A DNA stretch of 26,617 bases from COE1 sp965114465 (GTDB lineage Bacteria > Bacillota > Clostridia > Lachnospirales > Lachnospiraceae), in NCBI GenBank assembly GCA_965114465.1, contig CBCOYO010000031.1, positions 1 to 26,617 of the forward strand. Reading direction: 5' to 3'. The notes below the pieces were generated by a model. It saw nothing but the letters and a program-made list of their open reading frames with translations, was not told where the DNA came from and did no database searches. A program made the position numbers and the translations under genes. Shown in pieces: positions 10,020 to 17,707 of this stretch (positions within the stretch are counted from its first letter, which is position 1; the number at the start of each line of letters is the position of its first letter).

Positions 10020-10130
10020 AGTCCTTGTCCTCCGTTATATATATTGAATGGCAAAAGATTTGCCGTTTAGCTGTGCCAGCCGTACACCGCAAAGCAGCAG
10101 TTTTTCTTAGTGCGGTTGTGTGCATTGTGT

Positions 10131-10198
10131 TATACTAAGAAATTGTCACAAAATAACTTGTTAATTCTTAAGAGTCAATCTTTTTGACGCTTAGTATA
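10131..10198. repeat. 68 bp element with TATACTAAG / CTTAGTATA ends, overlapping the AraC-GNAT 3' end
   Basis: TATACTAAG (10131-10139) and CTTAGTATA (10190-10198) are perfect 9-base inverted repeats, sharing TATACT/AGTATA with the larger elements in the window. A GTCAA/TTGAC hairpin lies inside, near 10174-10188. The last codons and stop of the AraC-GNAT gene (10168) fall within it. It could serve as that gene's terminator. The 31 bases from 10106 to 10136 also closely match 26378-26408. Confidence 0.6.
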
Positions 10199-11013
10199 AA
10201 TCGTTGTGTTGGATATCCAAATTCAATTAATAGTTCCGCTTCTGTAAAACCAAGATTTTCCCATATTTTCCGATAGCCAGTATCTGCTTTGTCATCTGCT
10301 CTGAAAGTTGTAACACTAATCTGCGTGGACTGCGCAAGTTCATGCAATGCCTTTCTACAAAATGCTTTTTCTATCCCTCTATTTCGATACTGTGGATGTA
10401 TGCCGAAGAAATCAATGCTTCCTGTTATCTTATGAAATGCCATAATCCCAACTGCCGTTTCAGCGTCTTTTAAAATCAATGCCTGCTTACTTTGGATATA
10501 GCTTTGTAGCTTTTTTATGTATTGCTTCTCGTCTAAGTGTGGGAAACCGTCAATAACAAGGTGAACAAGCGTTATCCATTGGGGGATATCTTCCCTTGTT
10601 GCAAACACAATTTTATCCCGCCATTCTTTTTCGTTTAAATTTGCAGGATTTTCGTTTAAAACATACTTTAGCTGCAAGGGATAAAATGCTCCCTGTTCCC
10701 TGTATTGCTTGGGAGAAATTTTATACATAGCTTTGAAAATATCCGTAAAGGACTGCTGGCTTGTATATCCGGCAGACAGCGCAATTTCGAGAATGGGTCT
10801 GTTGGAAAAAGCAAGCAGCTTTGCGCCTTCGGTTAACTGGCGGCGTTGGATATAAGTTTGGATGGTCAATCCTACGGTATCCGTGAACATTCGATGCAGA
10901 TGATACTTTGAATAATGTACAGCATCCGCAACAGTGTCTAAATTTAGTTTTTCGTGTAGATGGCTTTCAATGTAGTCAATTGCCAATATAATATTTTTGA
11001 TATTTTTTTGCAT
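10168..11013 (-). CDS. AraC-type regulator fused to a GNAT acetyltransferase domain
   Basis: Of 281 residues, about 1-108 are a two-HTH AraC DNA-binding domain at the N-terminus (HLHEKLNLDTVADAVHYSKY, then the A-G-Y-T-S-Q-Q-S-F-T-D-I-F-K signature). About 133-281 are a GNAT N-acetyltransferase fold whose acetyl-CoA loop is H-P-Q-Y-R-N-R-G-I-E (206-215). Such fusions in Firmicutes are thought to link gene activation to a small molecule, possibly one the GNAT part binds or acetylates. The MATE pump gene follows on the same strand and is the obvious target. GGAGGA (complement of 11021-11026) supports the start. The final residues (KKIDS) lie inside the palindromic element at 10131-10198, so the original C-terminus may have been altered. 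Confidence 0.88.
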   Translation of the reverse strand: MQKNIKNIILAIDYIESHLHEKLNLDTVADAVHYSKYHLHRMFTDTVGLTIQTYIQRRQLTEGAKLLAFSNRPILEIALSAGYTSQQSFTDIFKAMYKISPKQYREQGAFYPLQLKYVLNENPANLNEKEWRDKIVFATREDIPQWITLVHLVIDGFPHLDEKQYIKKLQSYIQSKQALILKDAETAVGIMAFHKITGSIDFFGIHPQYRNRGIEKAFCRKALHELAQSTQISVTTFRADDKADTGYRKIWENLGFTEAELLIEFGYPTQRFILSVKKIDS

Positions 11014-11057
11014 TGTAAAATCCTCCGCTTACGTATAAGCTGCGTTTAATATAAGGC

Positions 11058-11155
11058 GGGGCTGTCGCGTTAAGGCAAACGTATACAAAATCGTCTAAGA
11101 CTGTGCTGCGACTTATACGATATCTTGTATAATCAAAACTTATTGCGACAACCCC
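11058..11155 (-). repeat. 98 bp palindromic element, family C copy 1 (reverse orientation)
   Basis: It is bounded by GGGGCTGTCGC (11058-11068) and GCGACAACCCC (11145-11155). Read on the minus strand it matches 17515-17612 along its whole length, including the shared GTCGCAATAAGTTTT and TACAAGATAT stretches. Both copies are exactly 98 bp. The G-rich TIR resembles ends of some insertion sequences, so a non-autonomous MITE is a reasonable reading. It lies upstream of the AraC-GNAT start codon. Confidence 0.85.
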
Positions 11156-11182
11156 AGTTCCTTTTGTGTGACTGTGTGTATA

Positions 11183-11225
11183 GTGTTATATTTTGCGTCA
11201 TTCTTTTTGATGTTTCGTATAACAC
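11183..11225. repeat. Small inverted repeat GTGTTATA / TATAACAC
   Basis: Perfect 8-base arms at 11183-11190 and 11218-11225 enclose GCGTCATTCTTTTTGATG, itself weakly self-paired. It lies between the 98 bp and 102 bp elements and may be the remnant of another element. The sequence just before it resembles the tail shared by 10106-10136 and 26378-26408. Confidence 0.45.
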
Positions 11226-11234
11226 AGAGTTTAC

Positions 11235-11336
11235 TATACTCGTGAACGCATTTAATTGCCGCTTACTACACCAGCATTGTAGAAGCGTTCACTCGCTATA
11301 CATTTAGATTGGCAATTGTTTTCATTCATGAGTATA
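11235..11336. repeat. 102 bp structured palindromic element, family B copy 1
   Basis: It starts TATACT and ends AGTATA. Pairings are TATACTCGTGAACG against CATTCATGAGTATA at the ends, AATTGCC against GGCAATT, and GCTTACTAC against GTAGAAGC. The 5' GTGAACGC can instead pair with the internal GCGTTCAC, which would cross the AATTGCC stem. The second copy is 26403-26504, also 102 bp, with about nine-tenths or more of bases identical. Non-coding. Confidence 0.88.
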
Positions 11337-11424
11337 ATGTCTGCATAAAAAGAAAATGCTGATTGCTGACCGAACATTTTAATTATACCAGAATATTTTA
11401 TATTGTTTTTCATATATCTTGCGG

Positions 11425-11651
11425 TTTTAAAGAAAAGTATTTATGGGTATACAATAATTCGTTTTAAAAGGAAAGTATTTATGAGTATACAATAATCCGC
11501 ATTAAAAGGAAAAGTATTTAAGTGTATATAATAATTCGCATTAAAAGGAAAAGTATTTATAGAAATAATAATTCGCATTAAAAGAAAGTATTTAAGGGTA
11601 TACAATAATCCACATTAATAGGAAAAGTATTTAAGGGTATACAATAATCCG
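11425..11651. repeat. Six tandem imperfect repeats of 37-39 bp
   Basis: Units start at 11425, 11462, 11500, 11539, 11576 and 11613, and a partial seventh start (CATTAAGAAAG) follows. The shared core is GGAAAAGTATTTA, then GGGTATACAATAATCC, then GCATTA. Most units contain GTATAC next to a -10-like TATACAAT. Units differ by small changes, and one lacks the GTATAC core. There are no unique spacers, so this is not a CRISPR. The array lies upstream of the galactan transporter promoter. Repeated regulator sites or simple slippage expansion are both possible. Confidence 0.9.
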
Positions 11652-11686
11652 CATTAAGAAAGATTTTACCGGAAGAAAATATAATA

Positions 11687-11700
11687 TGCGCAATTGCGCA
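11687..11700. promoter_or_regulatory. Upstream operator candidate TGCGCAATTGCGCA
   Basis: A perfect 14 bp palindrome containing two overlapping near-copies of the ATTGCGCAAT motif found twice downstream of the promoter. Its distance from those sites (about 135 bases) would suit repression by DNA looping with a LacI-type tetramer. The LacI-family protein encoded at 17765-18757 is the natural candidate. Confidence 0.5.
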
Positions 11701-11765
11701 TAAAGAATTAAAAAATATTAAACAATGTATATATTTTATAAGAAATAATTTATAAAATATGCATA

Positions 11766-11794
11766 TTGAATAAAAATGCACAATAATATATACT
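11766..11794 (+). promoter_or_regulatory. Promoter of the galactan/galacto-oligosaccharide operon
   Basis: TTGAAT (11766-11771) and TATACT (11789-11794) are 17 bases apart. Transcription would begin near 11801, leaving a leader of about 135 bases before the first permease gene and placing the TTGCGCAA sites just inside the transcript. Confidence 0.65.
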
Positions 11795-11819
11795 TAATTC
11801 AATTAGAAAAAGAATTAAT

Positions 11820-11848
11820 ATTGCGCAATTAATAATAAATTGCGCAAA
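11820..11848. promoter_or_regulatory. Paired TTGCGCAA operator candidates
   Basis: Two copies of the 8 bp palindrome TTGCGCAA (11821-11828 and 11840-11847), both preceded by A, have centres 19 bases apart, just downstream of the predicted start of transcription. A protein bound here would block initiation or elongation. The symmetry and central CG fit LacI-family sites. An AAAGGAGG at 11851-11858 follows but has no start codon at a usable distance. Confidence 0.55.
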
Positions 11849-11935
11849 GAAAAGGAGGCAAATTTGTAAAAAATAAAAAAGAAAATAGCGAAAAGAAAAA
11901 TATATGCCTGTAATTGGCAAGAATGGGGGATGAAA

Positions 11936-12865
11936 ATGAAAGACAAAGGTTTTAAGGGATTTTGTAAAAAACTGTATAAGTATCGGATATTTTTGCTGAT
12001 GCTGGCGCCGGCAGTTATCTATACTTTGATATTTGCCTATTATCCCATGACAGGTATTGTAATGGCGTTTAAGAAATACAATTACGCTGGCGGTATCTGG
12101 GGAAGCCCGTGGAATGGGATTGACAATTTCAAATTTTTCTTTAAATCAGGTCAGGCGTGGACGGTAACGAGGAATACAGTGTTGTACAATTTGCTGTTTA
12201 TTGCAGTGAATACGATTATGCAGATTGCAGTGGCAGTGTTTTTGACAGAGATTAAAAATAAGCATTATAGAAAAACAACACAGTCATTAATGTTTCTGCC
12301 GTATTTTATTTCATGGGTTATTGTTGGGGTAATGTCGTTTAATATTCTTAGTTCCGATTACGGATTTATGAACCGATTAATTGAGCACTTTGGCGGAACT
12401 AGAATATCCTTTTATACGACGCCGAAAGTATGGCCTTGGATACTTGCATTCTTTAATGTTTGGAAAGGAATTGGATATGGTTCTGTAATGTATCTTGCGG
12501 CGATTATGGGAATTGATACTTCTTTATATGAGGCGGCTGCGATTGACGGCGCCAATGTATTCCAGCGTATTTTCAAAGTGACAATTCCTATGATTATGCC
12601 GACGACGATTATATTATTGTTGTTGTCAGTGGGTGGAATTTTTAAAGGAAACTTTGATATGTTCTACAATTTGGTTGGAAATAACGGTTTACTGTATAAC
12701 TATACAGATGTTATTGATACCTTGACATTTCGGGCGTTAATCAGCAGCAATGACTTTGGTATGTCGGCAGCGATGGGATTCTATCAATCAGTACTTTGTT
12801 TTATAACGATTGTGATTGTCAATAAGCTTGTCGGAATGTATGACAAAGATTATTCTTTATTCTAA
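11936..12865 (+). CDS. LplB-type sugar ABC transporter permease (CUT1 family)
   Basis: First of two membrane subunits of a carbohydrate importer. The 309 residues show six hydrophobic helices and the cytoplasmic EAA loop that contacts the ATPase (YEAAAIDGANVFQRIFKVTI, about 199-217). It resembles LplB/YteP proteins, which pair with an LplC-type permease and a large lipoprotein, exactly as seen here. No ATPase gene is in the cluster; CUT1 systems of this kind commonly use a shared MsmX/UgpC-type ATPase encoded elsewhere. ATG 11936 sits six bases after GGGGG and is preferred to the in-frame ATG at 11930, which directly abuts it. The next permease starts 14 bases after the stop. Expression probably runs from the promoter at 11766. 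Confidence 0.92.
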   Translation: MKDKGFKGFCKKLYKYRIFLLMLAPAVIYTLIFAYYPMTGIVMAFKKYNYAGGIWGSPWNGIDNFKFFFKSGQAWTVTRNTVLYNLLFIAVNTIMQIAVAVFLTEIKNKHYRKTTQSLMFLPYFISWVIVGVMSFNILSSDYGFMNRLIEHFGGTRISFYTTPKVWPWILAFFNVWKGIGYGSVMYLAAIMGIDTSLYEAAAIDGANVFQRIFKVTIPMIMPTTIILLLLSVGGIFKGNFDMFYNLVGNNGLLYNYTDVIDTLTFRALISSNDFGMSAAMGFYQSVLCFITIVIVNKLVGMYDKDYSLF

Positions 12866-12878
12866 GGAGGGGGAAATC

Positions 12879-13805
12879 ATGCCGCAAAAAACAGTACAGC
12901 AGCAAAAGATAAAAAAGGGCGGCGATCAGATCGCATTGGATATTATCGCATATACATTCTGTGGATTGGTTGCGCTAATGTGTTTTATCCCATTTTTAAT
13001 GATCTTGTCTGGTTCTTTTTCGTCTGAAGAAGCGATAACGGCAAATGGCTTCAGCCTTTTTCCACAGGATTTTAGTCTGGATGCCTATAGGACAGTATTT
13101 AAAGAGCCAATTGTAGTAATTCGTGCCTATGCGACGACCATTGGGCTGACATTTGCGGGAACGGCAATCGGGTTGTTTGTTCAGACCATGACGGCTTATG
13201 TCTTATCGCGGCGCGATTTTGAATGGAGAAATGGATTTTCTTTTTTCTTCTATTTCACGACGCTATTCAGCGGCGGATTAGTGCCATATTATGTATTAAT
13301 CACGCAGACACTGAATTTAAGAAACAATTATCTGGCACTTTTGCTGCCGCTGGTATTTAGTGTCTATAATCTGTTGGTAATGAAAAGTTATATTACAGCG
13401 CTGCCGGAATCACTGATCGATGCGGCAAAGATTGACGGGTGTGGTGAGTTTATGACGCTGATTCGTATTGTAATGCCGCTAATTAAGCCGGCACTTGCCA
13501 CTGTGGGGCTGTTTATTGCGCTGGCATATTGGAATGACTGGTATAATGCGATGCTGTATGTCAATGATGAGAATATGTACCCATTACAATATTTCCTGTA
13601 TCAGCAAGTCAACAATATTGAAGCGTATAAAAAGCTGTTGTCCAATGCAACGATAAGCAGCTCTGTAGTAAGCAGTATGTCGTTGCCGACACAGACATTA
13701 AAAATGGCACTAACAATAGTTGTTACAGGGCCGATTGTCTTGGCTTATCCAATCGTACAGAAATATTTTGTACAAGGTATTACAATCGGTGCTGTAAAAG
13801 GGTAA
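12879..13805 (+). CDS. LplC/YtcP-type sugar ABC transporter permease (CUT1 family)
   Basis: Second membrane subunit of the importer, 308 residues, with six predicted helices and an EAA loop at about 178-204 (IDAAKIDGCGEFMTLIRIVM). It shows family traits such as SGGLVPYYVL and the closing YPIVQKYFVQG, where the MsmX-type ATPase partner docks. AAGGAGGGGG right before ATG 12879 fixes the start; the frame is open upstream into the previous gene but that part is not homologous to the family. It pairs with the preceding permease and the following lipoprotein. Confidence 0.92.
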   Translation: MPQKTVQQQKIKKGGDQIALDIIAYTFCGLVALMCFIPFLMILSGSFSSEEAITANGFSLFPQDFSLDAYRTVFKEPIVVIRAYATTIGLTFAGTAIGLFVQTMTAYVLSRRDFEWRNGFSFFFYFTTLFSGGLVPYYVLITQTLNLRNNYLALLLPLVFSVYNLLVMKSYITALPESLIDAAKIDGCGEFMTLIRIVMPLIKPALATVGLFIALAYWNDWYNAMLYVNDENMYPLQYFLYQQVNNIEAYKKLLSNATISSSVVSSMSLPTQTLKMALTIVVTGPIVLAYPIVQKYFVQGITIGAVKG

Positions 13806-13867
13806 CAAATCTGAACTGTTACTAACAAATGGATAGAATAGAGGTTTCTATTAGAATGGAGGTTTTC

Positions 13868-15553
13868 ATGAAAAAGAAAGTATTTATCAATGAAAGTGCG
13901 AATGAAAAATTAGCAGTAACAAAGCCAGTACATAAAACTGCACACTGGAAAAAATGCGCAGCGCTGGGGTTAAGCATGGCAATTACAGCAGGAACACTTG
14001 CAGGATGTGGTTCGTCAGGTGGAAATTCTTCGACGACAGGAACAAACACAGATTCATCAAATAACGCAGCAAACACTAGTGACACAGCAAATGGGAATGG
14101 CGCAGCAGGAGAAAAGACGTTTCACGGTGTTGATATTTCAGAGCACGTAGATTTAAAAATGTATCTGCTCGGCGACCGCACACCGGATTTTGATGAAGTG
14201 TATGGTAAGATTAACGAGATTTTGGAGGAAAAGCTGAATTGTTCGATATCTGTGGATTTTCTGTCATGGGGAGAACATGATACAAAGTATTCCTTGCTGT
14301 TTTCTTCACAAGAGCCGTTTGACCTTATTTTCACGGCGTCGGGCTGGGCACATTATGAGCAGACAGTATCTCTAGGCGGATTTTATGCCTTATCGGAAGA
14401 GTTTATCCAGACCTATGCGCCGGATATCTGGAATGTCGTACCAGAAATGGCTTGGAATCAGGCAAAAGTGGATAATACGATCTATATGGTGCCCAATTAT
14501 CAGAATGAGTTTGGACAAGATATTATGGCAGTACGCGGTGACTTAATGGAAAAGTACGGTTTTGAGGATATCGCTACTTGGGACGATTTAAGAAATTTCT
14601 ATATGACAATCGCAGAAAAAGAAGATGGCATCTATGCAAGCCAAGGCGGGCCGTGGTATCAGTATTTTCACAATAAAGGAATGTATGGTGCAGGCGGTAC
14701 ACCCAATAATGGTGAGTTAATTCTCTATAATACACAAAATCCAGAAAATCTTGAATTTACATATATTGTTGAATGGGATGGATTCCGCGAGTATTGTATG
14801 CAGGCGAAGGAAATGGCAGATGCAGGCTGCTGGTCAAGGGATGTGTTAAATTCCACAGAGGAGCGCCAGACCGGTTTCTTAAATGGAAATGCTGCTGCGA
14901 TGATATGGAACAGGGGAAGCTGTCTTGGTTATGCAAAGCAGGCAAACAAAGAGCATCCAGAGTGGAAAGCGACAATTTGTGACTGTGTATCCAATCAGCC
15001 CAAAAAGGTAAATTCGTATATTAATAATGGTGTTGCGATTAATATTAACAGCAAAAATCCTGAAAGAGCCATGATGGTGCTCAATGAGTTCTACACCAAT
15101 CCGGCAGTATATGATTTAGCAATGCTTGGTATTGAGGGCAAACATTGGGAGGCAGTCGGTGACGATCAGTACAAGATTATTGATGAAACAAATTTTGGTG
15201 CAGACAGCAATTGCAACTGGGGCTGGAAAAATGCGGATATTAACAGAACAGAATTTATAGAAGACAGAACAGAAGTGGATGATACTTATGATGCAATGGT
15301 AGTAGCGTGGGACAATAATGTAAAAGCAGAACACGTTTATGATGGTTTCAGCTTTAATACAGCACCAGTACAGACACAGGTTGCAGCGGTGGAGGCAGCG
15401 CTGGGAACATATTATTCGCCGCTTATCAATGGTATGGTAGATGATGTGGACGCAACGATTGCAGAACTGGGCAAGGTGCTGGATCAGGCAGGAATGCAAG
15501 ATATTATAAAAGAGTTAGAGAAGCAGGCGGCGGAGTACGTAGCTTCCAAATAG
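13868..15553 (+). CDS. Extracellular sugar-binding lipoprotein of the ABC importer
   Basis: Substrate-binding protein of the LplA/YtcQ type, 561 residues. The lipobox is L-A-G-C with Cys47 as the lipidated residue, so it should be anchored on the outer face of the cell membrane. The N-region before the hydrophobic stretch (34-46) is unusually long, about 30 residues. A low-complexity Ser/Thr/Asn/Gly linker (about 48-80) joins the anchor to the binding domain. GGAGG with ATG 13868 defines the start; upstream in-frame codons from 13829 have no ribosome site. Context (GH53 and GH42 downstream) suggests that galactan or galacto-oligosaccharides are bound, but the ligand is inferred only from neighbours. 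Confidence 0.92.
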   Translation: MKKKVFINESANEKLAVTKPVHKTAHWKKCAALGLSMAITAGTLAGCGSSGGNSSTTGTNTDSSNNAANTSDTANGNGAAGEKTFHGVDISEHVDLKMYLLGDRTPDFDEVYGKINEILEEKLNCSISVDFLSWGEHDTKYSLLFSSQEPFDLIFTASGWAHYEQTVSLGGFYALSEEFIQTYAPDIWNVVPEMAWNQAKVDNTIYMVPNYQNEFGQDIMAVRGDLMEKYGFEDIATWDDLRNFYMTIAEKEDGIYASQGGPWYQYFHNKGMYGAGGTPNNGELILYNTQNPENLEFTYIVEWDGFREYCMQAKEMADAGCWSRDVLNSTEERQTGFLNGNAAAMIWNRGSCLGYAKQANKEHPEWKATICDCVSNQPKKVNSYINNGVAININSKNPERAMMVLNEFYTNPAVYDLAMLGIEGKHWEAVGDDQYKIIDETNFGADSNCNWGWKNADINRTEFIEDRTEVDDTYDAMVVAWDNNVKAEHVYDGFSFNTAPVQTQVAAVEAALGTYYSPLINGMVDDVDATIAELGKVLDQAGMQDIIKELEKQAAEYVASK

Positions 15554-15619
15554 GAATCGGGTATTCAAAACAGAGCATTAAAATCAGTGTATTCCAAAAA
15601 AATATAAAGTAAAATGTAT

Positions 15620-15664
15620 TTCAAGGCAGGGCTGCGGTATGTTACAATACAAATAGCAGCCCTG
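15620..15664 (+). promoter_or_regulatory. Inverted repeat and possible internal promoter before the GH53 gene
   Basis: CAGGGCTGC (15627-15635) pairs with GCAGCCCTG (15656-15664). Between the arms lies TGTTACAAT, an extended -10 (TACAAT 15643-15648), with TTCAAG 17 bases upstream (15620-15625). The stem is followed by TTGTTG rather than a clean T run. It may be a weak terminator that lowers transcription of downstream genes, an operator around a promoter, or both. Confidence 0.4.
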
Positions 15665-15711
15665 TTGTTGCAATACAGATTTTCAGTTTAGCAAAAAAGA
15701 GGAAATGTGAT

Positions 15712-17460
15712 ATGACAGATTTTTATAAAGGAATGGATTTATCCTCGCTCCCCCAAGGGATTGCGGAGGGAATGATAGTAAAAGATTTTGATGGCACAAG
15801 GATAGCGCCATTGGCTTTGGCCAAGAAATATGGTGTCAATTCGGTAAGGCTTCGGATATGGAATCAGCCTGAAAACGTTCCAGAAGCGAAAGGATACTGT
15901 AATTTGTCGCATACAGTGAATATGGCAAAGGAAATCAAACGATACGATATGCATTTTATGCTGGATTTCCATTATTCGGATTTTTGGGCAGATCCGGGCA
16001 ACCAGACAAAACCTCTGGCATGGAAAGAACTTCACGGGAAGGCATTGGAGGAAGCGGTTTATGCGTACACAAGGGAAGTTTTATTACAGCTTGAAAAAGA
16101 AAATGTGCTTCCAGATATTGTGCAGATTGGGAATGAGATTAGAAGCGGGTTGTTGTTTCCAGATGGTGCAGTTCCAGATTACCGCACAATGGCAGGGCTT
16201 ATCAATGCAGGAATACGCGGCGCGCGGTCAGTGGCGGGCAAAGAACGGCTGAAAGTAATGATTCATCTGGATCAAGGGGGAAGGTATCAATTTCTCAAAG
16301 ACTGGTTTGATCAGGCACTAGAGCAGGGGCTTATGGATTTTGATATCATTGGATTGTCATACTATCCATTTTGGCATGGCACATTTATGGATTTAAAGGA
16401 AACGGCACAGCGGTTAATACAAGATTTTCATAAGCCGATTATGGTAGTGGAAACCGCACACGCTTGGAGAAAAAGCAGTATGGGCTTTATTGATGAAGAA
16501 CAGGAAAAGATTGCGGGATTTCCGGCTGCACCGGAGGGGCAAAAGCAAGTGGTGGATATTGTTATGAATATCGTTGCGTCACTTCCTGAAGAAATGGGAC
16601 AAGGGGTGTACTATTGGGAACCTTTGTGTGTGCCAGACGGACAAAGCGGCTGGAATGAAAGTATGGGAATTTTGGCAGAGGACGGTACTGTAATGGAAAC
16701 GATAAAATCATTTCTGTTTACCAGAGAACAGGCGTGTCCTGATAAGATCGCAAAGATTTACCAGCCAAAAGCAATTACCTGTGCTATGGCAGAGGCTGCA
16801 AAGTTAAAGCAGCGGCTTCCCCGGCAGGTACAAATATTGCGTTATAATGGAACAACATATATGGAGAATGTACAGTGGGAACTTTTACCAAACGAATTAA
16901 CGCTTGGCGAAATCAAGCTGAATGGAAAACTTGCTGATAACGATGGGCAGCAGGAGTATAAGGTAACATTGCCAGTAAAGATTGTAGAGCATATGGAGAA
17001 ACGGATAAATCTTGCAGTAAATCCAAAATGGAACAATGATTTTGAAGGATGGAAAATGCATAAAAGCAGCGATACGGTTGCTGTAGAACGCTCCGTTGAT
17101 GCAGAACGCTTCCGTGACATGACGACAGAACAAACAGGTTCGGATGATATATTGACCATAACGTCGCCGATGAATTTCCGGTTTACATTATCACAGACAA
17201 TTTCGCTGGAAGAAGCGGGCGTATATCAATGCAGGATACTTTGCCGTGGTGTGGATACGACAGGCGTAGATGTTAGAATGTTTATGGAAACGCCCAAACA
17301 GTATCAAGATATTATGATACATCCCACAGACGAGGAATGGACAGCTTATGAAATGGATGAAATCCACTGCGATAAAGGAGCATTAACCTTTGGCATTCGG
17401 ATAGCCGCGCCGCCTATTTTTGTAAAGATAAGGGAAATTCAATTGGAAAAAGTGCGTTGA
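15712..17460 (+). CDS. GH53 endo-beta-1,4-galactanase with C-terminal carbohydrate-binding-like domain
   Basis: It hydrolyses beta-1,4-galactan (type I arabinogalactan side chains of pectin). Residues 1 to about 340 are the GH53 barrel, starting with DFYKGMDLSS. The acid/base is E142 (Q-I-G-N-E-I) and the nucleophile E247 (V-V-E-T-A-H-A-W). A middle linker-like part follows, and from about residue 420 a beta-rich region begins N-L-A-V-N-P-K-W-N-N-D-F-E-G-W, the opening seen in CBM61-like galactan-binding modules. The 582-residue protein lacks a signal peptide or anchor, unlike many GH53 enzymes. It therefore probably cuts imported oligomers in the cytoplasm, alongside the GH42 enzyme. AAGAGGAAATGTGAT precedes ATG 15712. 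CBM assignment is moderate; GH53 is firm. Confidence 0.93.
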   Translation: MTDFYKGMDLSSLPQGIAEGMIVKDFDGTRIAPLALAKKYGVNSVRLRIWNQPENVPEAKGYCNLSHTVNMAKEIKRYDMHFMLDFHYSDFWADPGNQTKPLAWKELHGKALEEAVYAYTREVLLQLEKENVLPDIVQIGNEIRSGLLFPDGAVPDYRTMAGLINAGIRGARSVAGKERLKVMIHLDQGGRYQFLKDWFDQALEQGLMDFDIIGLSYYPFWHGTFMDLKETAQRLIQDFHKPIMVVETAHAWRKSSMGFIDEEQEKIAGFPAAPEGQKQVVDIVMNIVASLPEEMGQGVYYWEPLCVPDGQSGWNESMGILAEDGTVMETIKSFLFTREQACPDKIAKIYQPKAITCAMAEAAKLKQRLPRQVQILRYNGTTYMENVQWELLPNELTLGEIKLNGKLADNDGQQEYKVTLPVKIVEHMEKRINLAVNPKWNNDFEGWKMHKSSDTVAVERSVDAERFRDMTTEQTGSDDILTITSPMNFRFTLSQTISLEEAGVYQCRILCRGVDTTGVDVRMFMETPKQYQDIMIHPTDEEWTAYEMDEIHCDKGALTFGIRIAAPPIFVKIREIQLEKVR

Positions 17461-17514
17461 ATCCGTTTTAATTTGGTCAAGGGTTTCGGTTAGAAACTGT
17501 TCAGAAATTGTAAC

Positions 17515-17612
17515 GAGGCTGTCGCAATAAGTTTTAATGATACAAGATATAGTGTAAAGCACAACACAGTGCTATAATATCTTGAATCTGTTTTCCTTAA
17601 TGTGACAGCCCC
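17515..17612 (+). repeat. 98 bp palindromic element, family C copy 2
   Basis: Outer arms GGCTGTCGCA and TGTGACAGCC, middle arms GATACAAGATAT and ATATCTTGAATC, and inner AGCAC/GTGCT form one long hairpin. It is the same length as, and homologous on the opposite strand to, 11058-11155. With the two hairpins after it, it lies between two similar sequences, AACTGTTCAGAAATTGTAAC (17495-17514) and a near-copy at 17715-17736. Confidence 0.85.
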
Positions 17613-17617
17613 GTCAC

Positions 17618-17707
17618 GCATCAAGCCATGCAAAATCGCTTCGCGATGGCTTGATGCATCTCAACCACTATGTGTTCTTACGGACTTTGTAGCGTAGTGC
17701 AAAGTCC
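17618..17707. repeat. Two strong hairpins following the 98 bp element
   Basis: GCATCAAGCCAT (17618-17629) pairs with ATGGCTTGATGC (17646-17657), with an inner ATCGC/GCGAT. GGACTTTG (17682-17689) pairs with CAAAGTCC (17700-17707). Neither has a T run, so they are probably part of a composite repeat rather than terminators, though they could reduce read-through from GH53 into the LacI gene. Confidence 0.6.

Noticed and set aside
9577..10047. 156-codon plus-strand open frame opposite the MATE gene
   Set aside because: It is antisense to a clear membrane transporter and its composition is that of complementary codons. It has no family resemblance.
11425..11651. CRISPR-like regular repeats
   Set aside because: Units are imperfect and directly adjacent, with no unique spacers of constant length, and there are no cas genes.
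11578..11781. Minus-strand frame with a repeated NADYCIPLNTF-like peptide
   Set aside because: The peptide repetition simply reflects the tandem DNA repeats. No ribosome site or homology was seen.
15869..15882. CcpA cre-like site TGAAAACGTTCCAG
   Set aside because: It lies inside GH53 coding sequence and mismatches the consensus at two positions of the 3' half. It is probably chance.
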